From Corynebacterium sp. (GTDB lineage: Bacteria > Actinomycetota > Actinomycetes > Mycobacteriales > Mycobacteriaceae): DNA of 64,000 nt. The translations under genes and the position numbers were made by a program. The DNA is taken from positions 20,713 through 84,712 of the forward strand of contig NZ_JAUNUG010000008.1 in assembly GCF_030538285.1 (NCBI RefSeq), in the 5' to 3' direction. This document shows, piece after piece, positions 26,718 to 36,272 of this stretch; position 1 is the stretch's first letter; every line of letters starts with the position of its first letter. Below the pieces are notes generated by a model, which was given only the letters and a program-made list of their open reading frames with translations, did not search any database and was not told the DNA's origin.

Positions 26718-27757
26718 CAGCGGGTGAGTATCCGGGCCGCGTCGGTGGCGAAGTAGGTGAGGATCTGGTTCGCGCCGGCGCGTTTGATGGAGGTCAGTGA
26801 TTCCATCATGACGGCATCCAGGTCGAGCCAGCCGTGGCGGGCGGCGGCGTGCAGCATCGCATACTCGCCGGAGACCTGGTAGGCGGCGACGGGGACGGGG
26901 CTGTGCTGCGCGACGGCGGCGAGGACGTCGAGATACGGCATGGCCGGCTTGACCATGATGAAGTCGGCGCCTTCGTCGATGTCCAGTTCCGCCTCCAGGA
27001 GGGATTCACGCAGGTTTGCCGGGTCCTGCTGGTAGGTGCGGCGATCGCCCTGTAGGGAGGAGCCGACGGCCTCGCGGAAGGGGCCGTAGAAGGCGGAGGC
27101 GTACTTCGCGGAGTACGCCATGATGGACACATCCTGGTGGCCGGCGGCGTCGAGGGCCTCACGGATGGCCAAGATCTGGCCGTCCATCATGCCGGAGGGG
27201 CTGATGATGTGGGCTCCGGCATCGGCCTGGGCGACGGCCATGCGCTGGTAGAGGTCCAGGGTCGCATCATTATCGACGACCGCGCGCCCCCACCGGTCCT
27301 CCCGTACGACACCGCAGTGCCCGTGGTCGGTGAACTCATCCAGGCAGGTATCGGCCATGAGGAGCAGGTCATCGCCGAACTCCTCCCGCATGGTGGCCAG
27401 CGCCCGGTTGAGCACGCCGTCCGCGGCGCAGGAGGGGCTGCCGTCGGCGTCCTTGTCCTCCTCACGCGGCACGCCGAACAGGTCGACGCAGCGCACACCC
27501 GCCTCGAGGGCCTCGTGGGCGGCGCGCTTGAGGCTGTCCAGGGTGTGCTGGTGCACGCCCGGCATGGAGGAGATCTCCCTGGGCGTGTCCAGGCCGTCGG
27601 CGATGAACATCGGCAGGATGAGATCCGCCGGGCGCAGGGTCGTCTCCGCGACGAGCTCCCGCATCGCCGGGGTGGTGCGCAGGCGGCGCGGGCGGCGGGT
27701 CGGAGTGGACAGGAACGGGGTGGACTGGTCAGTCACAGCGGGCGCTGATCCTTCCAT
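26717..27757 (-). CDS. hemB: Delta-aminolevulinic acid dehydratase (porphobilinogen synthase) HemB
   Basis: Condenses two 5-aminolevulinate molecules to porphobilinogen. The two active-site lysines are K218 ([15 protein letters not shown]) and K270 ([11 protein letters not shown]). The metal loop reads [14 protein letters not shown], with C138 and C148 but Asp140 in place of the middle cysteine of the classic zinc type. This mixed ligand set probably shifts metal preference. It has 346 residues; a GTG at residue 8 is an alternative start. Coupled to the downstream four-helix protein. Confidence 0.95.
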   Translation of the reverse strand: MEGSAPAVTDQSTPFLSTPTRRPRRLRTTPAMRELVAETTLRPADLILPMFIADGLDTPREISSMPGVHQHTLDSLKRAAHEALEAGVRCVDLFGVPREEDKDADGSPSCAADGVLNRALATMREEFGDDLLLMADTCLDEFTDHGHCGVVREDRWGRAVVDNDATLDLYQRMAVAQADAGAHIISPSGMMDGQILAIREALDAAGHQDVSIMAYSAKYASAFYGPFREAVGSSLQGDRRTYQQDPANLRESLLEAELDIDEGADFIMVKPAMPYLDVLAAVAQHSPVPVAAYQVSGEYAMLHAAARHGWLDLDAVMMESLTSIKRAGANQILTYFATDAARILTR

Positions 27758-27806
27758 ATCAAGGTCTTATGCGGGTGTTCCCCGCCATCTTAGGCGTCTG
27801 CCGGAT

Positions 27807-29489
27807 CTAGGCTTCGTCGTTTGCTTTACGACGCGTGCGTCGCTTCTTGCGCGGCGGCGGCAACTGACCGGCCGCACGCAGACCGGCGACGTGGTCGGCG
27901 AGGGCGTCGACAAGTTCGGGTACCTCGGCGATCTCCGGCACGACATCCACCCGCAGTCCCATCTCCTTGGCGGTGGCCTCGGTCATGGGGCCGATGCAGG
28001 CGATGATGGTGCGCGGGTGCGGCTTACCGGCGATACCGACCAGGTTTTTCACCGTCGACGAGGACGTGAAGCACACGGCGTCGAATCCGCCGGACTTGAT
28101 CATCTCGCGGATCTCGGCCGAGGGCGGGGCGGCGCGCACGGTGCGGTAGGCGACCACGTCGTCGACTTCCCAGCCGAGGTCGACCAGGCCGTCGACAAGC
28201 ACATCGGTGGCGATGTCGGCGCGCGGCAGCAACACCCGACCAACCGGGTCGAGTTCCTCCACGTACTCGGGGAAGACCTCGACCAGGCCGGCGGCGTTCT
28301 GCTTGGTCACCGCCGGCAGCAACTCCGGTGTCATACCGAGGTCGCTGACCGCCTGCGCGGTCTTCGTGCCAACAGCCGCCAGGCGCACACCGGCGAAGGA
28401 GCGGGCGTCCAGCCCGTACTCGACGATCTTCTCCCACACGGCCGCCACGGCGTTGACGGAGGTGAACACCACCCACTGGTAGCGGCCTTCGACGATGCCC
28501 TTGATGGCGCGTTCCATCTGTGCCGGGTTTCGCGGCGGTTCCACGGAGATCGTCGGCACGGCCTGCGGGATCGCGCCGTAGCCGGAGAGCCGGGCGCTCA
28601 TCGACGCCGCCTGTTCCTTGGTACGCGGCACAAGCACACGCCAGCCGTAGAGCGGGCGGTTCTCCCACCAGGAGTACTTGGTGCGGTCATCGACACCCTT
28701 GCCCAGGGTGACCACGAGCTGCCCGGGCAGTTCCACGTCGAGGCGGCTCAGGGTGCCCAGGGTCGCGTCGTGGGTGCGCTGCAGGCGCGTGGTGCCGTTG
28801 ACGGTGACGGAGACGGGCGTGTCCGCAGCCATGCCGCGTTCGCTGAGTTCGGTGGCGATGGTGTCCAGGTCCGCCTCGGTGGCCTGCAGCACCAGCGGCT
28901 GCGGGGCGGAGGCGAGCTGCTCCCAGTCGACGTTGTTCTCCGTGACGTCGGTTTCGGTGTACGTCGAACCCAGGGCGATGCCCGCGAAAGACGGCACCGT
29001 CGACGGCAGAGACATACCCGGCACCACCTGGAACTCCAGGCCTGCGGCGGCGACGGCGGCAATCTCCGCCATCGTCTGGTCACGGGTGAGCGGGTTGCCG
29101 GTCACCAGGCGGATGACGTCGCCGTCACCTTCGGCCAGTGCCTCCGACAGCTGCTTCACGACGTCGCCCGTCTCCCCCACCACGACCTCGCGGATATCCG
29201 CGGCAGTCGGGGCCGGGGGGCGCGGCGGGCGGCGGCGGGCACCAGCGGCCTTGGCCTCGGCGCAGATGCGCTCGTACTCGGCCTCGGCGGCGTCGATACG
29301 CTCCTTCGGCACGGGCAGAGAGGAGGCGACGACCTCGCGTACCCCGGCGAGCACCCCCGGATCGGTCACTGCGATCGAGGTCGTGGCGAGTACCTCGCGG
29401 GCTCGCACGGTCAGCAGATCGGGGTTACCGGGGCCTGCACCGACGAAAACGACCTTTCCCGGCTGGGAGGTCTGTGGGGCCATGCTCAT
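27807..29489 (-). CDS. hemD: Uroporphyrinogen-III synthase fused to a degenerate tetrapyrrole methylase domain
   Basis: A 560-residue fusion. Residues about 12-265 form a SUMT/CobA-like domain (VGAGPGNPDLLTVRA at 17-31, PGMSLPSTVPSFAGIAL at 157-173). Residues about 281-530 form uroporphyrinogen-III synthase (WRVLVPRTKEQA, VFTSVNAV, CFTSSSTVKN). The tail is strongly basic (KKRRTRRK). In the methylase half the GGDPFVFGRG-type SAM motif is replaced by TGNPLTRDQT (130-139), so methyltransferase activity is doubtful. The synthase half makes the asymmetric macrocycle from the HemC product. Possible ribosome binding site AAAAGA before ATG 29489. Confidence 0.9.
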   Translation of the reverse strand: MSMAPQTSQPGKVVFVGAGPGNPDLLTVRAREVLATTSIAVTDPGVLAGVREVVASSLPVPKERIDAAEAEYERICAEAKAAGARRRPPRPPAPTAADIREVVVGETGDVVKQLSEALAEGDGDVIRLVTGNPLTRDQTMAEIAAVAAAGLEFQVVPGMSLPSTVPSFAGIALGSTYTETDVTENNVDWEQLASAPQPLVLQATEADLDTIATELSERGMAADTPVSVTVNGTTRLQRTHDATLGTLSRLDVELPGQLVVTLGKGVDDRTKYSWWENRPLYGWRVLVPRTKEQAASMSARLSGYGAIPQAVPTISVEPPRNPAQMERAIKGIVEGRYQWVVFTSVNAVAAVWEKIVEYGLDARSFAGVRLAAVGTKTAQAVSDLGMTPELLPAVTKQNAAGLVEVFPEYVEELDPVGRVLLPRADIATDVLVDGLVDLGWEVDDVVAYRTVRAAPPSAEIREMIKSGGFDAVCFTSSSTVKNLVGIAGKPHPRTIIACIGPMTEATAKEMGLRVDVVPEIAEVPELVDALADHVAGLRAAGQLPPPRKKRRTRRKANDEA

Positions 29490-29617
29490 ACGGATCTTTT
29501 CTAGTGTGGGGGATGCTCACAACAGGTCAGGACACACATCGTTGCCCGCGTCACGCCTTTAAGGGGGCCATAAGATCACGGGCAAATGATGGTGTGGTAT
29601 TCACACCTTAATTTAGG

Positions 29618-29644
29618 AAGCCCGGATTACGAAAACACGGGCTT
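29618..29644 (-). terminator. Hairpin downstream of the gene at 29661
   Basis: Arms AAGCCCG (29618-29624) and CGGGCTT (29638-29644) enclose a 13-nt loop, 17 bp beyond the minus-strand stop. On the minus strand the stem ends in CTTCCTAAATT, a weak U-tract. Just beyond lies a second small inverted repeat, GGTGTG-GTATT-CACACC (29591-29607), in the hemD upstream region. Confidence 0.45.
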
Positions 29645-29660
29645 GTCCGGTGCGGGCTAC

Positions 29661-30032
29661 TCAGCCGACGATGCGGGCCAGTTCCTCGACATACTCGTCG
29701 GCCCGCGGGGTCGAGATGATGATGCGGTTGACGGTCGCGGACTGCAAATCAATGAGGATGCCGGGGCCTTTACCATGACAGACCGCGAAGGTCTGGGCGC
29801 CGGTGCCATCACTGGCCGTGAAGGTCCCGGTGCTGGTCACGCCCTTGATGCGGGTGCCGGGGGCACGCTTGTGGGCGGGCACCGCGCGGGCCAGGCTGCA
29901 GGCATCGTCGACAACGCGGACGTCGGTGATCACCCGCGTGGGGATGGTCAGGTGCGAACGCCGGGCGGCGATCTTCTCCCACCAGTCCAGAGTGACGGTC
30001 ACCTGCCGGTCAGTGATCTTGAGTACAGCCAT
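29661..30032 (-). CDS. Conserved hypothetical protein, possible PH-like fold
   Basis: A 123-residue soluble protein made mainly of predicted strands with one C-terminal helix. The end GPGILIDLQSATVNRIIISTPRADEYVEELARI follows the pattern of small bacterial PH-like proteins, where strands are capped by a helix beginning Thr-Pro. No catalytic motif. It splits hemD from hemC in an otherwise haem-only row, yet a link to haem synthesis is unproven. The start is set by a TAGAGT box 9 nt upstream of ATG 30032. Confidence 0.6.
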   Translation of the reverse strand: MAVLKITDRQVTVTLDWWEKIAARRSHLTIPTRVITDVRVVDDACSLARAVPAHKRAPGTRIKGVTSTGTFTASDGTGAQTFAVCHGKGPGILIDLQSATVNRIIISTPRADEYVEELARIVG

Positions 30033-30060
30033 GATCAAACAACTCTACCCCTGCCGGGGG

Positions 30061-30948
30061 TTAGCGGTCGATGAGCTGGGAGGCACCACGTCCCAGCAGG
30101 TCTGCGGCCGCTTCCTCGCCGAGGGTGACCGGATCACGGCCGGTGCCCTCGAAGATCAGCTGCTGCGAGCCGTCGAGGGCGAAAACACCGGCGGTGAGTT
30201 GGATGGTGCCGTCGGCGTCGAGGGTGGCATGGGAGGCGACCGGGGCGGTGCAGCCGGCCTCGAGGCGGTTGAGCACGATGCGTTCGGTGCGGGCGCAGGT
30301 GGAGGCGGCGGCGTCGAGCAGCTTATCGATCGCCGCGACGGCGTCCGCGTCATCCGCGCGGCACTCGATGGCCAACGCGCCCTGGGCCGGGGCCGGGAGG
30401 ATGAGCTCCGGGCCGAAGACCTGGGTGGCGCGGTCGCCCATGTCAACACGGGTCAGCCCGGCGTAGGCCAGGACCACCGCGTCCAACTCCCCGTCGGTGA
30501 CATAGCCCATCCGGGTCTCAATGTTGCCGCGCAGCGGGCGGATGTCCAGGTCCGGGCGGTGGGCCTTAAGCTGGGAGATGCGGCGCGGGGCGGAGGTACC
30601 CACCCGGGCGCCTTCCGGCAGGGTGTCCAGGGTGAGGCCATCGCGGGCGATGAGGGCTTCGCGGGCGTCGGCACGCACCGGCACCACGAGGTGGAAGCGC
30701 TCGTCGGGGGCGGTGGGCAGGTCCTTGAAGGAGTGCACCGCGATATCGCACTCACCGTCATCCAGCGCCTCGCGCAGCTTCTGGGTGAACACGCCCACCC
30801 CGATCCGCTCGACGGGGGCCATGTTGACATCCCCCTCGGTGGTGACCAGGTGCAGCTCCGCCTCATGGCCAGCGGCGATGAGCGCATCGCGCATGTGGCC
30901 AGCCTGCGTGGTGGCAAGCTTCGAACGACGGGTTCCGATCTTGAACAT
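30061..30948 (-). CDS. hemC: Porphobilinogen deaminase (hydroxymethylbilane synthase) HemC
   Basis: Polymerises four porphobilinogens into hydroxymethylbilane. The dipyrromethane cofactor cysteine is C233 ([14 protein letters not shown]). The N-terminal [11 protein letters not shown] and the [10 protein letters not shown] segment with the catalytic aspartate region are present. It has 295 residues, full length. AAGGAG lies 9 nt before the ATG. It lies 14 bp downstream of hemA and shares its transcript. Confidence 0.96.
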   Translation of the reverse strand: MFKIGTRRSKLATTQAGHMRDALIAAGHEAELHLVTTEGDVNMAPVERIGVGVFTQKLREALDDGECDIAVHSFKDLPTAPDERFHLVVPVRADAREALIARDGLTLDTLPEGARVGTSAPRRISQLKAHRPDLDIRPLRGNIETRMGYVTDGELDAVVLAYAGLTRVDMGDRATQVFGPELILPAPAQGALAIECRADDADAVAAIDKLLDAAASTCARTERIVLNRLEAGCTAPVASHATLDADGTIQLTAGVFALDGSQQLIFEGTGRDPVTLGEEAAADLLGRGASQLIDR

Positions 30949-30962
30949 TCGGGAGGTCTCCT

Positions 30963-32294
30963 TTAAGTGGTGGTGAGCTTGCCCGCAGGCAGGTCGGCGA
31001 CGTCAACGGCGACGGGCGGGGCATCTGTGACCAGGCCAAAGAGTTCCTGCAGCGCGGATTCATAGGACACGACACCGGATTCGGCGGCGAGTTTTTTCAC
31101 CCGCACGGTCGGCTCGTGGAGGAGCTTATCGACGACCCGCCGCACCGTCCGCGACACTTCCTCAAATTCCGGCTCGTCGATGCCGGGGGTGCGGCCACGC
31201 AGGCGGTCCAGTTCACCGTTGATGAGCTCGGCCGCGTGTCGACGCAGCGCCGACACTGCCGGCACCACATCCCGCACCCGCTGTTCGGAGCTGTACTCCT
31301 GGAGTTGTTCGGCCACGATGGCCAAGGCCTCCTGATGGCCGGTCGAATGGTCGCCGCGGCCGGAGATGGTCTGGTGCAGGCGCTCGATGTTGACCAGGTG
31401 CACGCCGTCGAACTGGGCGACAGCGTCGTCGATGTCACGGGGCATGGACAGGTCGATGAGCATGAGTTCGCGTCCACGTGCGGCGGGAATGTCGGCCGGG
31501 GTGATGGTGAATTCATCGGCGCCGGTAGCTGATACCGCCAGGTCAACGTCCCCCAGGGTGGTGGCGCGGTCGCGGAAGTCGACGACCCCGGCCGGCACGC
31601 CGGCCTCCCGCGAATGCTCCGCCAGGCGTTCTGCCCGGCTGCGGGTCCGATTGGCGATGATGAGCTTATCGACGCCCAACCGCCCCAGATGCGTCGCCGC
31701 CAGCGAGGCCATCGCCCCGGCCCCGAGCACCAGCGCGGTCTTGCCCTGCAGGTTGTCAGTGTGCAGGTGCTCGAGCGCCTCGTCGACAGCGACGGTGACC
31801 ATGGAGGCACCGGCGTCGTCGATATCTGTCTCCGAGTGGACACGCTTGCCGGTATGCAGCGCAGTCTGCGCCAGTCGGTGCAGGCTCTGGCCGACGGTGC
31901 CCTTCTCGGAAGCCTCCTGGTAGGCGGTACGTACCTGCCCGATGATCTGCTGCTCACCGACGACCATGGAGTCCAGCCCGGAGGCGACGACCATCATGTG
32001 CTCAGCGGCAGCGTCGGCGTAGCGGACATAGAGGTAGCCGCGGAGGGTATCGATGTCGACATCCGAGATCGCATGCAGCACCTCGACCACATCCTGGACG
32101 CCGGAATGAAAGGAGTTGGTCACGCAGTAAATTTCCAGGCGGTTACACGTGGAGACGATCATCGCCTCACTGAGCGAGGGGCGCTCCACGAGCCGGGAGG
32201 TGGTGTCGTTGCGGACCGTCTCGTCCATGCTCAACCGCTCGAGCAACGCCACGGGCGCCGACCGGTGAGACATTCCCACGACGAGCACACTCAC
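30963..32294 (-). CDS. hemA: Glutamyl-tRNA reductase HemA
   Basis: NADPH-dependent reductase that turns glutamyl-tRNA into glutamate-1-semialdehyde, the first committed haem step. The thioester cysteine is C50 in [10 protein letters not shown], the tRNA/substrate region [12 protein letters not shown] and the Rossmann motif [11 protein letters not shown] are present. It has 443 residues. The GTG at 32294 (N-terminus [15 protein letters not shown]) fits homologues and has AAGGA 4 nt upstream. A longer upstream reading lacks homology and would cover the promoter. Confidence 0.95.
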   Translation of the reverse strand: MSVLVVGMSHRSAPVALLERLSMDETVRNDTTSRLVERPSLSEAMIVSTCNRLEIYCVTNSFHSGVQDVVEVLHAISDVDIDTLRGYLYVRYADAAAEHMMVVASGLDSMVVGEQQIIGQVRTAYQEASEKGTVGQSLHRLAQTALHTGKRVHSETDIDDAGASMVTVAVDEALEHLHTDNLQGKTALVLGAGAMASLAATHLGRLGVDKLIIANRTRSRAERLAEHSREAGVPAGVVDFRDRATTLGDVDLAVSATGADEFTITPADIPAARGRELMLIDLSMPRDIDDAVAQFDGVHLVNIERLHQTISGRGDHSTGHQEALAIVAEQLQEYSSEQRVRDVVPAVSALRRHAAELINGELDRLRGRTPGIDEPEFEEVSRTVRRVVDKLLHEPTVRVKKLAAESGVVSYESALQELFGLVTDAPPVAVDVADLPAGKLTTT

Positions 32295-32363
32295 GTTTTC
32301 CTTCACCGCTTTCCATTCAACTACATCGCCCCGGGGCACGCCGTGCACGCACCCTCGGGGCGG

Positions 32364-32392
32364 ATCATACAAAAGGATACCCCCGACTGACA
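32364..32392 (-). promoter_or_regulatory. Probable hemA promoter
   Basis: On the minus strand TGTCAG (32392-32387), a 17-bp spacer and TATGAT (32369-32364) form a good sigma-A promoter. It would give a 5' untranslated region of about 60 nt before the GTG at 32294. It likely drives hemA-hemC. Confidence 0.55.
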
Positions 32393-32417
32393 GGAAATCC
32401 ACACCCGGCCCGCCCGA

Positions 32418-32654
32418 TCAGGCCAGAGCCTCCTGAAGTTCGGCATCGTCGACCTCCCAGCAAGCGAACTCCTCACCGTCGATGACCACCACCGGAACCC
32501 GGTCGCCGAACTCCACAGCTAAGGCACGATCATGATCGACGTTGCACACTTGCAGGGTGAGACCGGCCGCTTCCACGATGGGGGAGATCTGCTTCTCGAC
32601 GCGCGCACACGATCCACACGTCGTCCGGATCATCAGCTCCACCGTTTCCGCCAT
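32418..32654 (-). CDS. Glutaredoxin-like protein
   Basis: A 78-residue thioredoxin-fold protein of the DUF836/glutaredoxin-like group. The redox motif is CGSC ([13 protein letters not shown], residues about 12-15) and the cis-proline lies in [10 protein letters not shown]. Short proteins of this type sit upstream of hemA in mycobacteria too. The partner is unknown; mycothiol-based reduction is possible in this genus. AAGGAG is 10 nt before ATG 32654; longer upstream readings lack a signal. Confidence 0.8.
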   Translation of the reverse strand: MAETVELMIRTTCGSCARVEKQISPIVEAAGLTLQVCNVDHDRALAVEFGDRVPVVVIDGEEFACWEVDDAELQEALA

Positions 32655-32743
32655 GCTCCACAGTCTCCTTCGTCGGGGCCTACCATGGACACGATACCGC
32701 CCCACCCCACGCCCGATGTACACAGGAAGGCTCGGACACGACC

Positions 32744-33814
32744 ATGAGCCCCTCCCCGCAGGACCCCCTCTTCCCCGGCAGCCCCGGCGAATTCCTCGCC
32801 AGCTGGAGCGCCACCCGCGGCAACCTGCGCCGCTTCCTGGAGGACCGCGCCCTGCCGCCCATCGACGAACAGTCCCAGCGCGCCGCAGGCGAAGCCGCCG
32901 CAGCCGCCGCCGTGCAGGAGACCTTCGGCATCGAGCTCGACGCTTTCTCCTCCGGCGTCGACTCCGTCTCCGGCTCCATCGAGGCCGCCGGCGGCTTCCA
33001 CATCTCCCTCCCCGATCCGGACATCCCGCAGGACGTCGGCGCCGCCGCCTTCTTCGACGTCGACAACACCCTCATCCAGGGTTCTTCACTCGTCGTCTTC
33101 GCCATCGGACTGGCCCGCAAGAAATACTTCCGACTCTCCGAGATCCTCCCCATCGCCTGGAAGCAGATCAAGTTCCGCATCACCGGCTCCGAGAACGCCG
33201 CCGACGTCGCCGAAGGCCGCACCCAGGCCCTGGAGTTCATCAAAGGCAAGCGCGTCGACGAACTGGTCGAACTCTGCGAGGACATCGTCGACTCCACCAT
33301 GATCGACAAAGCCTGGCCCGCCACCCGCGAGCTCGCCCGCATGCACCTCGCCGCCGGCCACCAGGTGTGGCTCGTGTCCGCCACCCCGGTGCAGCTCGCC
33401 CACATCCTGGCCAAGCGCTTCGGGTTCACCGGCGCCCTGGGCACCGTCGCCGAAGTCAAAGACGGCGTCTTCACCGGACGTCTCGTCGGCGACATCCTCC
33501 ACGGGCCCGGCAAGAAGCACGCCGTCGCCGCGCTCGCCGCCATCGAGCAACTCGACCTCCAGCGCTGCACCGCCTACTCCGACTCCATCAACGACATCCC
33601 CATGCTGTCCATGGTGGGCACCGCCGTCGCCATCAACCCCGACGCCAAGCTCCGCAAGGAGGCCGCCCAGCGCGGCTGGCAGGTCCGCGACTACCGCTCC
33701 GTCCGCCGCGCCGTCCGGGCATACGGCCTGCCCGCCCTGGCCACCGCCGCCGCGAGCCTGTTCTCCTGGCGGGTCTTCCGCAAGGGCAAGCCGCCCGCCG
33801 GCGCGGCCGAGTAG
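32744..33814 (+). CDS. serB: HAD-IB family hydrolase, SerB1-type phosphoserine phosphatase-like
   Basis: A 356-residue HAD hydrolase. Motif I is FFDVDNTL (first Asp is the nucleophile), motif [11 protein letters not shown], and motif [16 protein letters not shown]. An N-terminal extension of about 95 residues (Ala-rich, with [19 protein letters not shown]) has no known fold. A short hydrophobic C-terminal helix precedes a basic end. The family includes phosphoserine phosphatases, but members of this membrane-linked subgroup may act on other phosphomonoesters. Divergent from the glutaredoxin gene, like the serB1 locus near hemA in M. tuberculosis. Confidence 0.8.
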   Translation: MSPSPQDPLFPGSPGEFLASWSATRGNLRRFLEDRALPPIDEQSQRAAGEAAAAAAVQETFGIELDAFSSGVDSVSGSIEAAGGFHISLPDPDIPQDVGAAAFFDVDNTLIQGSSLVVFAIGLARKKYFRLSEILPIAWKQIKFRITGSENAADVAEGRTQALEFIKGKRVDELVELCEDIVDSTMIDKAWPATRELARMHLAAGHQVWLVSATPVQLAHILAKRFGFTGALGTVAEVKDGVFTGRLVGDILHGPGKKHAVAALAAIEQLDLQRCTAYSDSINDIPMLSMVGTAVAINPDAKLRKEAAQRGWQVRDYRSVRRAVRAYGLPALATAAASLFSWRVFRKGKPPAGAAE

Positions 33815-33837
33815 CCGGGTCCGGCCACCCTCTGCGC

Positions 33838-33905
33838 AACGTCAGACACCCCCACCCCACTACGCCCGACCCGGCGCACCTAAGACCCCAGGGCCGTCTG
33901 ACGTT
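33838..33905. repeat. 10-bp inverted repeat pair
   Basis: AACGTCAGAC (33838-33847) and GTCTGACGTT (33896-33905) are perfect reverse complements 48 bp apart, in the convergent gap after serB. They might close a long stem-loop or be two oppositely oriented binding sites. Confidence 0.6.
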
Positions 33906-33933
33906 CGGCAGATACCGCCCGCCCCTGGAATCA

Positions 33934-33971
33934 CCACGGGCCGCCACCCGGTGAAGGGTGACGGCCCGTGG
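33934..33971. terminator. Strong hairpin between convergent serB and bS22 genes
   Basis: Nearly perfect stem: CCACGGGCCG (33934-33943) pairs with CGGCCCGTGG (33962-33971) and the inner CACCC with GGGTG. No long U-tract follows on either strand. Placed 11 bp beyond the minus-strand bS22 stop, it most likely ends that transcript and possibly also serB. Confidence 0.6.
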
Positions 33972-33982
33972 TCGGCCAAGAA

Positions 33983-34084
33983 TTACTTGCCCAGCTTACG
34001 ACGCTGAACGCGGGTGCGGCGCAGCATCTTGCGGTGCTTCTTCTTGGACATGCGCTTGCGGCGCTTCTTGATGACAGAACCCAT
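33983..34084 (-). CDS. 30S ribosomal protein bS22 (AURKAIP1/COX24 domain)
   Basis: A 33-residue, extremely basic protein beginning [20 protein letters not shown] and ending [12 protein letters not shown]. This matches the small actinobacterial ribosomal protein bS22, which binds near the decoding centre of the 30S subunit. A strong ribosome binding site (GAGGAG, 5 nt spacing) precedes ATG 34084. The order proC - HTH gene - bS22 equals Rv0500 - Rv0500A - Rv0500B in M. tuberculosis. Confidence 0.93.
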   Translation of the reverse strand: MGSVIKKRRKRMSKKKHRKMLRRTRVQRRKLGK

Positions 34085-34224
34085 GGGGTCTCCTCGGATT
34101 GTTGAGACTTACGTACGTAACCTGCCGACTTCTCCTCGAGGTGCACTCTCGACCGCGCTGGCTGCGCGGGTAGGTACCGTCGGCACGAATGCGGTCCATC
34201 ATACCGGGGCCCTGCCACTCGACC

Positions 34225-34274
34225 AAAAAACCTGCGGCGCCGACCACTCCGGAGGAGTGGGCGACGCCGCAGGT
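34225..34274 (-). terminator. Rho-independent terminator of the HTH gene
   Basis: On the minus strand the 10-bp stem ACCTGCGGCG (34274-34265) pairs with CGCCGCAGGT (34239-34230); the loop contains its own CCACTCC/GGAGTGG stem. It is followed directly by a T-tract (34230-34225). It lies 14 bp past the HTH gene stop, so bS22 must have its own promoter. Confidence 0.85.
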
Positions 34275-34287
34275 CACTGATGCGGGC

Positions 34288-34485
34288 TTAACCGACCTCG
34301 TAGTACGAGGAGTCGAGGTAATCGTTGACCGCCTTCTCGTGGACACGGAAGGAGCGGCCGACGCGTACCGCCGGCAGGTCACCTGAGTGAACCAGCCGGT
34401 AGACGGTCATCTTGGAAACGCGCATGATCTCCGCGACTTCCGCGACCGTCAGAAAAGAGCCCTTGTCTGCATTAGTCATATTCAT
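34288..34485 (-). CDS. Excisionase/BldC-type HTH DNA-binding protein
   Basis: A 65-residue MerR-like winged-helix protein: FLTVAEVAEIMRVSKMTVYRL is the helix-turn-helix and VRVGRSFRVHEKAVNDYL the wing. Such stand-alone proteins (Rv0500A, BldC relatives) bind DNA cooperatively and act in development or cell-cycle control in Actinobacteria. Targets here are unknown. GAAGGG lies 4 nt before ATG 34485; an ATG at 34479 gives better spacing. A strong terminator follows. Confidence 0.85.
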   Translation of the reverse strand: MNMTNADKGSFLTVAEVAEIMRVSKMTVYRLVHSGDLPAVRVGRSFRVHEKAVNDYLDSSYYEVG

Positions 34486-34589
34486 TCAACCCTTCAGCAT
34501 GTGGCGCGCTGCAGGCTTCCCCTCCCGCAGGACGGTCACGCACGTGCTTGGAACAGCTTAGCGTGAATTGTGTGACTGTTGCGACTTAA

Positions 34590-34621
34590 GTGCCCGATTT
34601 TTTGAGAGTTTCTCCGGGCAC
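34590..34621 (-). terminator. Hairpin downstream of proC
   Basis: GTGCCCG (34590-34596) pairs with CGGGCAC (34615-34621), 11 bp beyond the proC stop. The 18-nt loop holds a T-run on the plus strand. No U-tract follows the stem on the minus strand, so this may be a terminator or a stabilising 3' structure. Confidence 0.4.
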
Positions 34622-34631
34622 CAAATTCGCG

Positions 34632-35444
34632 CTATGCCCCACCGAGCTCCTTAGAGCGTTCGGCGCAGGCTTCGGTGGCGCGGAAGAAGGCGCCGCGGAT
34701 GCCCGATTCCTCCAGCTCACGCAGGGCGGCGACGGTGGTGCCGGCCGGGGAGGAGACGTTGGCGCGCAGGGTGGCGGGGTCCTGGCCGGACTCCGAGAGC
34801 ATGATGCCCGCACCGGCGGCGGAAGTGACGACAAGCTGCTGGGCGACGTCGCGGGTGAGGCCGAGGGAGACGCCGGCGTCGATAAGCGATTCCGCAACGA
34901 GGAAGAAGTACGCCGGGGACGAACCGGCGAGGGCGGTGACGGCGTCCATGTCGGATTCCGCGACGGGCAGGACCTCACCGACTGCTGACAACAGCTCGGT
35001 GACCTGCTCGAGTTGTTCGTCGGTGACGAAGCGCCCCGTGGCGACGGCGTTCATGCCCCGCCCGACCAGCATGGGGGTGTTCGGCATGACGCGCACGACG
35101 GGGGTCCCGGCGACGACAGCGTCCTCCATCGTCGACAGCGGGATACCGGCGGCCATGGAGACCAGCACAGTGGTGACGTCGTTTTCTTCGATCGACTCGC
35201 TGATCTCCCCCAGGACGTCGACGATCATCTTCGGTTTGACGCAGAGGAACACCACATCGGCGTCCTCCGCTGCCTGCCGGTTGTCGGTGCTGTCACGCAC
35301 GCCGTAGCGTTCGCGCAACTCCTCCCCCCGCTCCGCGCGACGGCCGGTGACCGTGATGGACTGCGGGTCAACGCCCGCGTTGACGAGACCCGAGATCAGC
35401 GCCTCGCCGATCTTGCCTCCTCCGAGAACCACAATTTTTGTCAT
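34632..35444 (-). CDS. proC: Pyrroline-5-carboxylate reductase ProC
   Basis: Last step of proline synthesis, NAD(P)H-dependent. The Rossmann motif is [16 protein letters not shown]; the signature near the C-terminus, [22 protein letters not shown] ... [19 protein letters not shown], is typical. It has 270 residues and is full length. It lies upstream of the HTH and bS22 genes with its own 3' hairpin. Confidence 0.95.
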   Translation of the reverse strand: MTKIVVLGGGKIGEALISGLVNAGVDPQSITVTGRRAERGEELRERYGVRDSTDNRQAAEDADVVFLCVKPKMIVDVLGEISESIEENDVTTVLVSMAAGIPLSTMEDAVVAGTPVVRVMPNTPMLVGRGMNAVATGRFVTDEQLEQVTELLSAVGEVLPVAESDMDAVTALAGSSPAYFFLVAESLIDAGVSLGLTRDVAQQLVVTSAAGAGIMLSESGQDPATLRANVSSPAGTTVAALRELEESGIRGAFFRATEACAERSKELGGA

Positions 35445-35466
35445 GATTCCCAGGGTGCCACATCGG

Positions 35467-36270
35467 CTACATGAGGACGATGGCCAGCGGCCCGAACGTC
35501 ATGACCACGCCGACGAGCGCGGCGAGGAACATCGACAGCCCGTCGTTAGCGGTACGCAGCGCCTTGACAACCGCCACCATGCCCACCGTCACCATGATCG
35601 CCAGACCGGCGACGATCGGGCGGGACAGGTTCTCCCACAGCATCTCGAAGCCCTTGAACACCACGACACCCAGCACCACGCCGATGACAGCCATGAGGAT
35701 GACACCGGTAATCGAGGTTTTCTCCTCGACGTCATCGTCGACGGTTTCCACCTCGGCGTGCTTATCGACGTCGCCTTCCTCACCCTCCAGCGCCAACTGT
35801 TCCTCGGCGGGTTCCGCCACGACCGGCATCTCACCGGTCTCTGCTTCGCCGGCTGGCTGGGGCTTTTCAGGTCGGTCAACCTTGTCGGTGACCGGCTCAG
35901 GCCGCTCCTCGGAGACCTTTCCCAGCACGACGGTCTCGTCGGTAGCCGGGGTCGCCGGCTTCTTCTCAGTCTGTAGCTTCGGCTCGGGCTTAACCTCGGG
36001 TGCCGCGGGCTTCTCAGCCTTCTCGGCCTTTTCCGACTTGAGTTTCGGCTCTTCCGGCTCCGGCGCGTCGATAGGCACGGAGGAGTGCTTCGACTCCGCC
36101 GGCTTCTCCTTGACGGCCGGGATGGATCCGGTGAGCTCGGCGACAGAGATGCCGCCCTCCTCGAGGCTGCGGCGTCGGCGGCGTTTGCGTGGCACCTCAC
36201 CGTCCCCGGACTCTTGCCCGGCGCGGGCGAGCAACTCGGCGACCGTCAACTGCTTCTTGTCGTCGCTCAT
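35467..36270 (-). CDS. Acidic low-complexity membrane protein (Rv0497-like position)
   Basis: About 267 residues. The first 185 are disordered and rich in Glu, Lys, Pro and Ala, starting with [15 protein letters not shown] and a basic patch KRRRRR. Three to four membrane helices fill the C-terminus (about 187-205, 215-235 and 245-265). Rv0497 has the same layout and position after ppx. The N-terminal [10 protein letters not shown] motif recurs in cell-envelope proteins of Corynebacteriales, but no function is known. Its start overlaps the ppx stop region. Confidence 0.65.
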   Translation of the reverse strand: MSDDKKQLTVAELLARAGQESGDGEVPRKRRRRRSLEEGGISVAELTGSIPAVKEKPAESKHSSVPIDAPEPEEPKLKSEKAEKAEKPAAPEVKPEPKLQTEKKPATPATDETVVLGKVSEERPEPVTDKVDRPEKPQPAGEAETGEMPVVAEPAEEQLALEGEEGDVDKHAEVETVDDDVEEKTSITGVILMAVIGVVLGVVVFKGFEMLWENLSRPIVAGLAIMVTVGMVAVVKALRTANDGLSMFLAALVGVVMTFGPLAIVLM

Positions 36271-36272
36271 GG

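Noticed and set aside
23055-26756. 1233-codon open frame on the plus strand
   Set aside because: It runs antisense to the pseudo-ATPase and the two membrane protein genes, is extremely His/Arg/Gly-rich without any domain, and is explained by the lack of stops in high-GC antisense frames.
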